A stretch of 64,000 bases of DNA from EW11 sp035765635 (GCA_035765635.1 DASTWZ010000024.1:90845-154844); one strand, 5' to 3'. Counted from the first letter of the stretch, positions 17,779 to 27,181 are shown. The notes: a model not told the origin generated them from the letters alone. A program made the numbers and translations.

Positions 17779-18073
17779 TTTTTTTTAGCCGCAAAGAGGC
17801 TCACAAAATACACAAAGAGGATTTTTTAAGGCCGACGCGGCTCAGACATTCTGAGGTAGGGCGAGCCGTCCCAGGCGAGCCGCAACCGTATGGACTAACC
17901 TCCGGGTTGAGCCACGCGTCAAAGCGACTCGCGAGGGACCGCTCGCCCTACCCACTGAGCCCGTTCGTGCAGACACTCATCATTCTACATTCATACTTCT
18001 TCCTTAGCGCACCGCGTACGTAATCTTTGGTTGCGGCTTCGCCGCGCTATGCCTTTTTGCGGCCAAAAAAAAT
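17779..18073. repeat. AAAGAGG-end element (family 3) with a family 2 element nested inside
   Basis: The left end is TTTTTTTTAGCCGCAAAGAGG at 17779-17799, with CAAAGAGGATTTTTTAAGGC and CGGCTCAGACATTCTGA following, as in the copies at 53655 and 63612. At 17855 it is interrupted by a family 2 element (GGTAGGGCGAGCC to CGCTCGCCCTACC, 17855-17952). A remnant of the right end, TTTTTGCGGCCAAAAAAAAT, appears at 18054-18073. The whole gap between surE and pldA is thus explained by nested repeats. Confidence 0.7.
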
Positions 18074-18082
18074 AAACCGTCG

Positions 18083-19294
18083 CTACCGCACGAAGCAGAA
18101 GCCGGCGCGGAGCACGGACGTTTTCTCTTGGTAACGCAGGAGGCTTTCGCTGTAGCCGTTGAAGTATTGAACAAGGAAATACGTCGCAAAATCGCCGGCG
18201 TGGAAACGCACCGGCATGCTGAAATCGAACTGCAGCGTGCGATGTTCCCAGCCGCTTCCGACGATGAACGACGTGGAAAACTGCGGGCCCTCGTTCTTGC
18301 CGAGGATCAAGCGAGCTTCGCCGAAGCCGCGGTATTTGCGAATGTCTCGGTTGTCGCTGAGGTCGGAAACGTAGGTGAAGAATTTCGGAATGAGGATGAC
18401 GCGCCAGCCGCCGATGTGTCCGAGCGCCACGGAGGGCCGAATGAAAATCATGTTGATGCTGCGCGAATTCAGCGCCTCTCGGCCGTTGGATTCGTGGCCG
18501 TATCCGGCCTGCACGCCAAGGAACGTGATCTTTCCCGAGCCCTCTGGAGGCTCGGGCGTGAGGTACTCGTAGAAAAGTTCAGGCATGTAGCTCGTGTCGT
18601 AAAATGGGCTAGAATTGCCCTCGAGGTCCCAGAGAGAGCGCTGGGTGTAGCCGAACTGCAGACTGTTCCGGGTGGTATCAAGATCGCCGGGGCTGTCTCC
18701 AAAAATCCGATACTTGAAACTCAACTGGAATTTCGCGGCAGGCGCTTTCGTTCCGTAAAGGAAGTAGACCGGCTCGTGCGGCGCGAAGTGGTCGCGGAAA
18801 GAGCGTTCGATCCGGGATGCGGCGGCACGGGGCACCAGACCGGCGGGCACGGCTTCGTCGCGTTTCGTTTTCCCTTCGTCGTTCGCGGCCATCTGGCGTT
18901 GTGGCTCAGTTGGACTCGTTAGGCCAACATCGACGACGGCGCGCAGCGGTTGAGGCGCCTGCATCGTAATGATCGCGGTGCCGAACGCTTCCGGCGGAAC
19001 AAGGAAGGTATACTCCTATTTCGCGAAGGCATTTGGCGCCAAGGTGTCGGCGACGGTTCCGTGAGAAACCAGTTTGATCGGCCACGCTTTGCCGCCGATC
19101 GAGAGGGTCGCCGCGATTTCGCCCGGGGTGGCGTATTTCAGTTCGTCGCCACCGGTATTCAGCACCACGAGGCTGACCGTTGCTTCATCCCCTGCCTTCG
19201 CGTGCGTCGAATCGACGGCCAATGTCAGCGTCGGCTGTGCCGCAGAGAGTGTCTGGGAAATCAAAATGAAGCCCATCGCTACAAACGCACGCAT
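18083..19294 (-). pseudogene. pldA: Outer-membrane phospholipase A (OMPLA-type) with N-terminal beta domain, split by an in-frame TAG
   Basis: Read through one amber codon, this gives 403 codons: a signal peptide (MRAFVAMGFILISQTLSA), a small beta-sandwich-like domain (about 25-115), then an OMPLA-type phospholipase A1 domain. The catalytic motif HESNGR is intact (His267 and Ser269 in the restored numbering), with a conserved Asn following in SRSINMIF, as in PldA. The protein ends with alternating beta-barrel strands. The amber codon is at 19016-19018 (codon 93), in the same frame as both halves, in the context NAFAK-stop-EYTF, within the small domain. The 3' piece has an in-frame ATG at 18964 but would lack a signal peptide. 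Either a true pseudogene, a base-call error, or suppression. Confidence 0.8.
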
Positions 19295-19363
19295 GCCGGA
19301 CGTTAAGAGCACAACGCCGCCCCGCGAGCGGCACCGCTTGAATTTGGCTGTATTTTGATTTTT

Positions 19364-19517
19364 GCCCACGAATCACACGAAGGACACGAAATCAAAAGGC
19401 CATTTTTCCCACGGAATACACGGAAAACACGGAAAAACAAAAATACCTTCCGTGTAGTCCGTGTTTTCGGTGGGAAAATGGTTCGATGATTTCGTGTCGT
19501 TCGTGTGATTCGTGGGC
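19364..19517. repeat. CACGAA/CACGGAA composite palindrome (family 1), copy 2
   Basis: GCCCACGAATCACACGAAGG at 19364 and its mirror ending GATTCGTGGGC at 19517 enclose CCCACGGAATACACGGAAAA and its complement. It lies between the divergently oriented broken pldA and the ABC-2 ATPase gene. Confidence 0.85.
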
Positions 19518-19576
19518 AAAAACACGTTGAACTAGCTTTTGCTTTTGGGGCGTTTTGCAATTCACTCGGCCTCTCG

Positions 19577-20554
19577 ATGATCGAAGTTCGCAATCTTACG
19601 CGCGTCTTTCGCACCTACAAAAAGCGGCCGGGATTTTGGGGCGGCATTCGCGGGCTCGTGCGTCGGGAGTTCGAGGAGACGGCCGCGGCCAAGGACGTCA
19701 CCTTCGACATTTCCGAAGGCGAATTTGTCGGCTTCCTCGGACCGAACGGCGCCGGTAAAACCACGACGTTGAAGATGCTTTCAGGCCTGATCTTCCCGAC
19801 TTCCGGGACGGCCCGTGTGGCCGGTTTCGATCCGTCAAAACGGGAAAACGCCTACCGCCGGATCTTCGCCCTGGTGCTCGGTCAGAAGAATCAGCTCTGG
19901 TGGGATTTGCCGGCGATCGAATCCTTCGCGCTGCTCCGCCACATTTACGGGCTTCCGGCCGATCAGTACAAAGAGACGTTGGACGAATTGGTGAAGCTCC
20001 TGGAAGTGGAGCACAAACTGAACGTCATGGTTCGCGAGCTTTCGCTCGGCGAACGCATGAAGATGGAGCTCATTGCCGCCCTGCTTCACCGGCCGCGCGT
20101 CTTGTTTCTGGATGAACCGACAATCGGTCTCGATGTGGTTTCGCAACGCGCCGTCCGCCAGTTCCTGCGCGACTACAACCGCAAGCACCGCGTGACGATT
20201 CTGCTCACGAGCCACTACATGGCTGACATCCAGGAGCTCTGCGATCGCGTGATCGTGATCCACAAAGGCACGAAGATCTACGATGGCTCACTTGATCGGT
20301 TAGAGGCCGGCTCGGGCAGCCGGAAAAAGATCATTCGGTTCCTTCCGCAGAACGGTTCATTTCCGGTGAACTGGCAGTCACAATTCGGCGTCGCCGAACG
20401 CAGTGAACAAGGCCAGTACACCCTGCGCGTGGCCAGCAATCAGGTCGTCGAAGTTTCCCAAGAAATTCTCGGCACCGGCCCCGTCGCCGATATCACGATC
20501 GAAGATGTCCCGCTCGAGGACGTGATCGCGGAGCTGTTCATGGCCCGCGCTTGA
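19577..20554 (+). CDS. ABC-2 type transporter ATP-binding protein
   Basis: 325-residue ATPase with Walker A GPNGAGKTTT, signature LSLGERMKMEL, Walker B VLFLDEPTIGLD and H-loop LTSHYMADI. The N-terminal FRTYKKRPGFWGGIRGLVRR and the long C-terminal tail mark the COG4586 subgroup, which normally works with two ABC-2 membrane proteins encoded directly downstream. Here the next gene is thrC on the opposite strand, so no permease partner is present. Start MIEVRNLTRVF at 19577 is chosen because the upstream in-frame codons lie in a family 1 repeat. Substrate unknown. Confidence 0.88.
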   Translation: MIEVRNLTRVFRTYKKRPGFWGGIRGLVRREFEETAAAKDVTFDISEGEFVGFLGPNGAGKTTTLKMLSGLIFPTSGTARVAGFDPSKRENAYRRIFALVLGQKNQLWWDLPAIESFALLRHIYGLPADQYKETLDELVKLLEVEHKLNVMVRELSLGERMKMELIAALLHRPRVLFLDEPTIGLDVVSQRAVRQFLRDYNRKHRVTILLTSHYMADIQELCDRVIVIHKGTKIYDGSLDRLEAGSGSRKKIIRFLPQNGSFPVNWQSQFGVAERSEQGQYTLRVASNQVVEVSQEILGTGPVADITIEDVPLEDVIAELFMARA

Positions 20555-20566
20555 TCCGGTCTTTTT

Positions 20567-20719
20567 GCCTACGAATCACACGAAAGACACGAAATGATCG
20601 GGTCATTTTCCCACGGAAAGCACGGACCACCCGGAAGGTATTTCTGTTTTTCCGTGTTTTCAGTGTATTCCGTGGGAAAATGTCTTTCTGAATTGGTGTG
20701 ATTCGTGTGATTCGTGGGC
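20567..20719. repeat. CACGAA/CACGGAA composite palindrome (family 1), copy 3
   Basis: GCCTACGAATCACACGAAAG at 20567 to GATTCGTGGGC at 20719, with inner CCCACGGAAAGCACGG arms. It lies between the convergent ABC-2 ATPase and thrC 3' ends, where a bidirectional terminator would be expected. Confidence 0.85.
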
Positions 20720-20740
20720 AATAAATGCTTCCCGCCAGCC

Positions 20741-22102
20741 TTACGCCACCGCGTGCTGCGTGATGAAATCTTTGATCGCGGCGGGGTTCGCGGCGATGAG
20801 GTGTTTCACGATCGGCTTCGACTTTAGGGCGTCGAGCGTGGGGTGAGTCGGATCTTTGCCGATGGCGGCGGTGATGGTCTCGGGAAACTTCGCGGGACTC
20901 GCGGTGCTCAGCACTACGCTGGTGCGCGCGGCGTTGATTTCCTTGAACGCGCAAGCAGTGTGGGGATCGGCCACGTAGTTGTATTTCCGATACACGTCCT
21001 TGATTATGCTCGAGATCTCGGTATCCGTCGTGCGCGACGCGGAGAAAATATCGCGGTCGAAATTCTCGAACTTGTACGCACCGCTCTGCTTGAAGCTCTG
21101 CATGATGGCGCGAACTTTGGCGGCGTCGCGGCCGACACTGTAATAAATGAAGCGCTCGAAATTCGAAGCGACCTGAATGTCCATCGACGGCGCCAGGCTC
21201 GGGTGCACGTCCGCCACGCGATACTCTCCCGTCGTGAATAGCCGGTAGAGAATATCGTTTTGGTTCGTCGCCACCTTGAAGCCGCGAATCGGCACGCCCA
21301 TGCGCTGCAGCATCCAGCCCGCGAGAACATTCCCGAAATTTCCAGTCGGGACCACGAACTCGACCTCCTCGCGTTTCGCAGCAGGCAAACGCAGATACGC
21401 GTAAAGGTAATAGACGCACTGCGCGAGGACGCGGGCCAGGTTGATCGAGTTGACGGCGGACAATCGGAACCGTTTGCGGAAAGCGAGATCGCCGAAAACG
21501 TCCTTCAGCGCGGTTTGCGCGTCGTCGAACGTGCCGTCCACGGCCAAGGCGAAAACGTTGTCCGCGCCGGTGCAGGCCATCTGGCGCTCCTGTAGCGGCG
21601 AGACGCGGCCATTCGGATAAAGAATGAAAATCGCGGTGCCTGGTTTCCCGAGGAGACCATGGATCGCGGCAGCGCCGGTGTCGCCGGAGGTGGCGCCGAG
21701 GACATTGATGGTTTCTCCGCGAACCTTGCACTGGTGCTCGTACAGATTGCCGAGGAGCTGCAGCGCGAAGTCTTTGAACGCGAGCGTCGGCCCGTGAAAG
21801 AGCTCCAGAACGAAGAGATTTTCGTCGAGACGAACGAGCGGAGCGATTTCCGGATGCGAAAACGTGGTGTACGATTTCGCCACGATCGCGCGCAGGACTT
21901 CCGGCTGTATGTCCGTGGCGAATACGCGGAGAAACTCGAAACAGAGTTCCGCGTAATTCAGTTTCTCGAAGCGCGCCAGATCTCCGCTGAACGACGGCAG
22001 CGTTTCTGGCAGGAACAAGCCGCCATCCGGCGCGAGACCGGTCGCGACCGCGTCGGAAAAACTCAGGGCGGGAGTCTGCCCGCGAGTCGAGATGAAGCGC
22101 AT
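20741..22102 (-). CDS. thrC: Threonine synthase
   Basis: PLP enzyme converting O-phosphohomoserine to threonine. The 453-residue protein shows the N-terminal MRFISTRGQTPALSFSDAV typical of the long ThrC form, the PLP lysine Lys110 in GPTLAFKDFA, and GATSGDTGAAAI for cofactor phosphate binding. VPTGNFGN is a further block. It is the last gene of a minus-strand run serA-plsY-hom-lysC-thrC and starts 98 bases after lysC. Confidence 0.96.
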   Translation of the reverse strand: MRFISTRGQTPALSFSDAVATGLAPDGGLFLPETLPSFSGDLARFEKLNYAELCFEFLRVFATDIQPEVLRAIVAKSYTTFSHPEIAPLVRLDENLFVLELFHGPTLAFKDFALQLLGNLYEHQCKVRGETINVLGATSGDTGAAAIHGLLGKPGTAIFILYPNGRVSPLQERQMACTGADNVFALAVDGTFDDAQTALKDVFGDLAFRKRFRLSAVNSINLARVLAQCVYYLYAYLRLPAAKREEVEFVVPTGNFGNVLAGWMLQRMGVPIRGFKVATNQNDILYRLFTTGEYRVADVHPSLAPSMDIQVASNFERFIYYSVGRDAAKVRAIMQSFKQSGAYKFENFDRDIFSASRTTDTEISSIIKDVYRKYNYVADPHTACAFKEINAARTSVVLSTASPAKFPETITAAIGKDPTHPTLDALKSKPIVKHLIAANPAAIKDFITQHAVA

Positions 22103-22200
22103 GGGAAAAGCGTCGCTTGAAATATCTTCGCTGCCTTCGTGGTTCGGCTCGCAGCGCGAGGGCGCCGCCCCGTCGCGCCCGCGTCGATCAGTGCTTCAGA

Positions 22201-23418
22201 TCAGAGCTTGTCCAAGTCGAACGCGCCGTGGGCGACGCGCGCGGCTTCGTCGGCGCGGTCCTGATCGATCACGACGGAGATTTTGATTTCCGACGTGGTG
22301 ATGAGCTCGATGTTTATGCCGGCATCGGCCAGGGCCTGGAACAACGTCGCCGCGACGCCGGAGTGCGTCTTCATGCCGACGCCGACGACGGAGAGCTTGG
22401 CGATGTGCTCGTGAATCGCGACGTGGCCGCCGCCGATTTCATCGAGGACAGGCTCGAGCGCTTTCTGGGCGTTGACCGAGTCGCCTTGCGGGACCGTGAA
22501 GGTGAGATTGGCGATGCCGTTGCGGCCGACATTCTGGACGATCATGTCCACGACGATGTTGGCGTTCGAAAGAGTGCGGAAAACTTTGGCGGCAGAACCT
22601 GGTTTATCCAGAATGTTGCTGACGATCACTTTCGCTTGGTCCTTGTCGACGGCGACGCCGCGGACGACGACCTTTTCCATGTAGGCGACTTCTTCTTTCA
22701 CGATGGTTCCTGGATTGTGGTTAAAGCTGCTGCGGACTTCGAAAACGACGCCGTACTTGCTGGCGAACTCGACAGAGCGGCTCTGCATCACCTTCGAACC
22801 GGACGAGGCGAGCTCGAGCATCTCGTCGTAGGAAATTTCGGAGAGCTTGCGCGCGTTTTTCACGACGCGCGGATCGGCCGTGTAAACGCCGTCCACGTCC
22901 GTGTAGATCTCGCATTTGTCGGCTTTCAACGCGGCGGCGAGGGCGATCGCCGTGAGGTCGGAACCGCCTCGGCCCAGCGTCGTGATCTGGCCATCCTCGT
23001 TCATACCCTGGAAGCCGGCCACGATCACGACGCGGCCCGCCTTCAAATCCTTCTCGACTGACTTCGGGTCGATCGTGGTGATCTTCGCCTTCGTGTGCAC
23101 GCGATCGGTCACGATGCCGGCTTGCGCGCCCGTGTAGCTGACGGCATCGACGCCGACCCCATGCAGGGCCATCGCGGTGAGGGCAATTGTCTCCTGTTCA
23201 CCGATGGCGAGAAGCATGTCCATCTCGCGTTCGCTCGGCCGTGCGCACACGGCTTTCGCTTTCGCAATGAGCTCGTTCGTGACGCCGGCGCGGGCCGAGA
23301 CAACGATGACGAGTTCGTTGCCTTCGTCGCGAACGGACTTAACGCGCTCGGCGACCTTCTTTATACGTTCGACGTCACCAACGGAGGTGCCGCCGTATTT
23401 TTGAACGATGCGTGGCAT
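22201..23418 (-). CDS. lysC: Aspartate kinase
   Basis: Phosphorylates aspartate, the first step to lysine, threonine and methionine. The 405-residue product starts with the signature IVQKYGGTSVGDVERIKKVA; the ATG at 23418 is taken because upstream in-frame codons have no family match. Kinase domain to about residue 245, then two ACT domains (allosteric) with VRGVAVDKDQAKVIVSNI and LSVVGVGMKTHSGVAATLFQ sequences. This is the single-function, two-ACT type, commonly inhibited by lysine and/or threonine. It lies between hom and thrC, which points to a threonine-pathway operon. Confidence 0.96.
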   Translation of the reverse strand: MPRIVQKYGGTSVGDVERIKKVAERVKSVRDEGNELVIVVSARAGVTNELIAKAKAVCARPSEREMDMLLAIGEQETIALTAMALHGVGVDAVSYTGAQAGIVTDRVHTKAKITTIDPKSVEKDLKAGRVVIVAGFQGMNEDGQITTLGRGGSDLTAIALAAALKADKCEIYTDVDGVYTADPRVVKNARKLSEISYDEMLELASSGSKVMQSRSVEFASKYGVVFEVRSSFNHNPGTIVKEEVAYMEKVVVRGVAVDKDQAKVIVSNILDKPGSAAKVFRTLSNANIVVDMIVQNVGRNGIANLTFTVPQGDSVNAQKALEPVLDEIGGGHVAIHEHIAKLSVVGVGMKTHSGVAATLFQALADAGINIELITTSEIKISVVIDQDRADEAARVAHGAFDLDKL

Positions 23419-23498
23419 GGACGGAACGGACAGTTGAACGGAGGACGACCGAAGTTGGAAGTTCGAAGTTGGAAATTCGGGAGGCAGAAGCCCCTCGA

Positions 23499-24830
23499 TC
23501 ACTCCTCGAAATCACCGATCCGCAGCAGCAACGGCGTTTCCAGCACGCTGGGCACTCGCCCGAGGTCTTCGATCGTCTGCGCGATGGCGCGCTCGTCGCT
23601 TTCGTGGGTCGTCAAAATGAGCGATGCGGCGTCGGTGCGCTCGCTGGCGGTCTGGATCACACTGGCGATGCTCACGCGATGGTTGGCCATCACGGTGGCG
23701 ATTTGGGCGAGCACGCCGGGTTCGTCCTTGACCGTAGTGCGCACGAAATAACGGCTCTTGATCTTGTCCAATGTGGCCAACTTCGGCGCATGGCCGCCGC
23801 GGCTGTGGATCGAGGCCGCCTCTTCCGGAAGCAACGGAGCCTTGCCGCTCGTGAGCAGCGCGACCGCATCTGCGATATCGCTGATCACCGCGCTGGCCGT
23901 GGCGTCCTGTCCTGCGCCGCGACCGATATACGTGGTGGTCCCAACGACGTCGCCGGTGACCGCGATGCCGTTGAACACGCCATTCACGTTGGCGAGAACG
24001 CGATTCTTCGGAAGCAGCGTCGGATGCACGCGGACGAAAAGTTCGTTCGTTTCGAAATCACGCGTGATCACCGCCAAAAGCTTTATGCCGAAGCCGAGGG
24101 TGGCGGCATGTTTCAAATCCGCCTGGGTGATCTTCGTGATGCCCTCGACGATCATCTGGTCGGTCTTGATCCATTCGCCGTGAGCCAGGTAGGCCAGGAT
24201 CGAGGCTTTGTGCGCGGTGTCCCAACCATCGACATCGAGCGATTCATCGGCCTCGGCGTAGCCCAGCCGCTTCGCATCGACGAGGATGGCCTGGTACGAC
24301 GCGCCTTCGATGGCCATGCGGGTGAGAATGTAATTACACGTCCCGTTGAGGATGCCGTAGATCAGTTTGAACCGATTCGCGACGAGACCTTCGCGGACCG
24401 CCTTGATGATCGGAATGCCGCCGGCAACGGAGGCCTCGAAGAAGAAGTGGCCGCCGTGCTTGCGTGCCGTTGCAAAAATTTCGGCGCCGTGGTCGCAGAG
24501 CAGCGCTTTGTTCGCGGAAACGACGACTTTGCCGGCCCGCAATGCCGCGAGCGTGACCTCGCGCGCAAGCGTCGTGCCGCCGATCAATTCGCACACGATC
24601 TGGATCGACGGATCCGTCGCGATCGCCAGCGAATCCGTGGTGAGCTTTTCCGGAGGCACCGTGACCGGCCGCGCTTTTTTCAGATCGCGCACCGAAGCCC
24701 GGTGAAGCGAAAGCCTGACGCCGAGGCGTGATTCGAGATCACCGCGGGCGCGCTCGAGATGTTTCCACACCCCCTGCCCCACTGTGCCCAAGCCGCAGAT
24801 GCCGATGTTGATCGTGGACGGTTTGCTCAT
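23499..24830 (-). CDS. hom: Homoserine dehydrogenase
   Basis: Reduces aspartate semialdehyde to homoserine with NAD(P)H. The 443-residue protein has the Rossmann motif GICGLGTVGQGV at the N-terminus, the catalytic-domain signatures NGTCNYILTRM and GYAEADESLDVDGWDTAHK, and a C-terminal ACT domain starting at about 355 (VRTTVKDEPGVLAQIATVMA), the usual threonine sensor. Start ATG at 24830 gives the standard MSKPSTINIGICGLG terminus. It starts 23 bases after plsY and ends 80 bases before lysC. Confidence 0.97.
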   Translation of the reverse strand: MSKPSTINIGICGLGTVGQGVWKHLERARGDLESRLGVRLSLHRASVRDLKKARPVTVPPEKLTTDSLAIATDPSIQIVCELIGGTTLAREVTLAALRAGKVVVSANKALLCDHGAEIFATARKHGGHFFFEASVAGGIPIIKAVREGLVANRFKLIYGILNGTCNYILTRMAIEGASYQAILVDAKRLGYAEADESLDVDGWDTAHKASILAYLAHGEWIKTDQMIVEGITKITQADLKHAATLGFGIKLLAVITRDFETNELFVRVHPTLLPKNRVLANVNGVFNGIAVTGDVVGTTTYIGRGAGQDATASAVISDIADAVALLTSGKAPLLPEEAASIHSRGGHAPKLATLDKIKSRYFVRTTVKDEPGVLAQIATVMANHRVSIASVIQTASERTDAASLILTTHESDERAIAQTIEDLGRVPSVLETPLLLRIGDFEE

Positions 24831-24853
24831 GCAAAAGTTGGCGCATCAGCGGC

Positions 24854-25519
24854 TCATTTCGCCGGCTGATTTTTTTTCGCGAACCGATTCTCGGTTCCGT
24901 TCAGGAGGCGCGTGATATTGGCGCGATGACGGATGATCACCAGGATCGCGATCGCCGCCGCCATTCCGACAAGCAACCTCGGCTGGCCGAGGAAAAACGC
25001 GGAGATGGGCAATGACACTGCGGCGAGGAGCGAGGCCAGCGACACATAGCGCAGCGTGAAAAACGTCGCGCACCAAACCGCGGCTCCGATCACGATCGAA
25101 ATTGGCATCAGCACGAGCACGCCGCCGACTGCAGTGGCCACGCCCTTGCCTCCCTTGAATTTCGTGAAGCACGAAAAACAATGTCCAATCAAGGCGGAGA
25201 GCAGGCCGACGACCGCCATGGCCTGCGCGAACTCGGGCGCCCAGAGCGCGCCGCCCGCGAACGTGAAATTTCTAACGTCTGGACTGAGCCACAACAACAG
25301 CAGCGGCCAGCCCGCAGCAGCGACGCCCTTCAGCGCGTCGAGCAGGAACACGGTGTTGCCCGCGCGCTTGCCGCACACCCGGCGCACGTTCGTCGCGCCC
25401 GGGTTCTTGCTGCCGTGCTCGAAAATGTTGACCCCATTGGCCCGGGCCACGAGGTACCCGAACGGGAGTGATCCGAGCAAGTATCCGGCGATGGCAGCGG
25501 TGCAAAGAGCGGTGAACAT
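24854..25519 (-). CDS. plsY: Acyl-phosphate:glycerol-3-phosphate acyltransferase PlsY
   Basis: Integral inner-membrane enzyme that acylates glycerol 3-phosphate, the first step of phospholipid synthesis in most bacteria. Length 221 residues, several transmembrane helices. Family motifs GSLPFGYLVA (about 16-25), GSKNPGATN (about 36-44) and FKGGKGVATAVG (about 125-136) are all intact. It sits in the middle of an amino-acid operon, between serA and hom, with 72 and 23 bases on either side. Confidence 0.95.
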   Translation of the reverse strand: MFTALCTAAIAGYLLGSLPFGYLVARANGVNIFEHGSKNPGATNVRRVCGKRAGNTVFLLDALKGVAAAGWPLLLLWLSPDVRNFTFAGGALWAPEFAQAMAVVGLLSALIGHCFSCFTKFKGGKGVATAVGGVLVLMPISIVIGAAVWCATFFTLRYVSLASLLAAVSLPISAFFLGQPRLLVGMAAAIAILVIIRHRANITRLLNGTENRFAKKNQPAK

Positions 25520-25591
25520 CAGTTTTAGGAAAATGCTTCGCCGCGGAGATTGGCCGGGCCGGGAGAACCCGGCCGAGGCCTCGGCAACGGC

Positions 25592-27181
25592 TTAAAGCTG
25601 GATGAATTTGGCCAGCTTGATCGCAGGGTTGTTCTTAATCTCTTTCCGCGCCGCTTCGCTCGGCTCGGTGTCGACGCGCACAACCATGTACGCGGTGCTT
25701 CCGGGCGTGAGCCGGCTGAGCGACATGTCGGCGATGTTCACGCCGTCCTTGCCGAGCAGCGTGCCAATCGTGCCGACCATCCCCGGCTGATCGATGTTTT
25801 CGAGCACGAGCAACTTGCCACTCGCCTCAACTTCGACTTCGCGTCCGTTGATGTTGACGATGCGAGGCTGGCCGCTGCGGCCGGTGAGCGTGCCCTGCGC
25901 CGAATACGTTTTGCCATCGCCGCCGACAGCTTCGACCGAGATCAAATCCGTGTAGTCGCTCTCGTTGTTCGACTTCACGACTTCGGCATTGACGCCGAGA
26001 CGCTGGAGAAGGACCGGCGCGTTGACGAAGTTGACCTCCTCGCCGCTGATGCGTCGCAGGAAGCCGCGCTGGATCGAGCGCGTGACCGAATTCACGTCCT
26101 GCTCGGCGATCTTGCCCCAATACGTGATGCGCAGGCTCGCGACCTGCTGCGGAGCGATCTGCTGCACGAGCGTGCCGAGCTTTGCACCGAGATCGAGGTA
26201 CGGGCCGACGACCTTGAGCGCCGCGGCATCGATCGACGGCACGTTGACCGCGTTGCGAATCACGCCGCCCTTGAGCACATCGACGATCTGTTCGGCGATT
26301 TCGATGCCGACGCTTTCCTGCGCTTCGGCCGTCGACGCGCCGAGGTGTGGCGTAAGAACGACGTTAGGGAGCTGGCGGAATTCGCTTTCCTTGGCGAGCG
26401 GCTCGTCTTCGTAGACGTCCAGCCCTGCCGCGGCGACCTTGCCCGATTTGAGGGCTGCGAGCAGCGCGGTCTCCTTGATGATCCCGCCGCGAGCGCAGTT
26501 GAAAATGCGCAGGCCCTTCTTCGCTTTTTCGAAGGCCGCCTCGTCGATCATGTAGTGCGTGTCATCCGTCAGCGGCATGTGCACGGTGATGTAGTCCGAC
26601 TGAGCGAGCAATTCGTCGAGCGTGACCGCTTCCACCTGCATCGCTTTCGCACGGCTCGGCGCGAGATAGGGATCGTAGGCCAGCACGCGCATGCCGAACG
26701 CCTGGGCGCGCTTGGCGACTTCACCACCGATACGGCCGAGCCCGACGATGCCGAGGGTTTTCTTGAAAAGTTCGAAGCCACTGAACGTCTTGCGGTCCCA
26801 CTGTCCGGCCCGCATCGAAGCCGCAGCCTGCGGCACGGGGCGCGCGCCGCACAGGATATGCGTGAACGTCAGCTCGGCCGTCGCGATCGTGTTACCCGAC
26901 GGCGTGTTCATGACGACGACACCGCGATCGGTCGCGGCTTCGACGTCGACATTGTCCACACCGACACCGGCGCGTCCGACAACCTTCAACAACGGAGCGG
27001 CGGCGAAAACCTCGCGCGTGATCTTGGTTTCCGACCGGACGGCGATTGCGTGCACATCCTTGACCAGTTGGAGAACCTTTTCCGGCGAAGAGCCGTAGGC
27101 CTCGACGACTTCAAGTCCTGGCTGTTTGCGCAGGAATTCGACACCTTTTGGCGAGATTTTATCGGCTACGAGGACTTTCAT
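25592..27181 (-). CDS. serA: D-3-phosphoglycerate dehydrogenase
   Basis: First enzyme of serine synthesis, oxidising 3-phosphoglycerate. The 529-residue, long (type 1) form: 2-hydroxyacid dehydrogenase domain with the Rossmann GLGRIGGEVAKRA, catalytic Arg in NCARGGIIKE, Glu in the DEPL region and His in TPHLGAST; then the ASB domain (about 315-445) and a C-terminal ACT domain (LLVLENIDQPGMVGTIGTLL), the serine sensor. The ATG at 27181 gives MKVLVADKISPKG; upstream codons in frame lack family similarity. First gene of the serA-plsY-hom-lysC-thrC run; the 263-base gap to the divergent opgC-like gene should hold its promoter. Confidence 0.96.
   Translation of the reverse strand: MKVLVADKISPKGVEFLRKQPGLEVVEAYGSSPEKVLQLVKDVHAIAVRSETKITREVFAAAPLLKVVGRAGVGVDNVDVEAATDRGVVVMNTPSGNTIATAELTFTHILCGARPVPQAAASMRAGQWDRKTFSGFELFKKTLGIVGLGRIGGEVAKRAQAFGMRVLAYDPYLAPSRAKAMQVEAVTLDELLAQSDYITVHMPLTDDTHYMIDEAAFEKAKKGLRIFNCARGGIIKETALLAALKSGKVAAAGLDVYEDEPLAKESEFRQLPNVVLTPHLGASTAEAQESVGIEIAEQIVDVLKGGVIRNAVNVPSIDAAALKVVGPYLDLGAKLGTLVQQIAPQQVASLRITYWGKIAEQDVNSVTRSIQRGFLRRISGEEVNFVNAPVLLQRLGVNAEVVKSNNESDYTDLISVEAVGGDGKTYSAQGTLTGRSGQPRIVNINGREVEVEASGKLLVLENIDQPGMVGTIGTLLGKDGVNIADMSLSRLTPGSTAYMVVRVDTEPSEAARKEIKNNPAIKLAKFIQL

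Noticed and set aside
19016..19018. Amber codon in pldA as a pyrrolysine site
   Set aside because: No pyl genes or pyrrolysine tRNA in the window, and phospholipases do not use this residue; mutation or sequence error is simpler.
23412..24731. Plus-strand open frame opposite hom
   Set aside because: Antisense to a fully motif-supported homoserine dehydrogenase.
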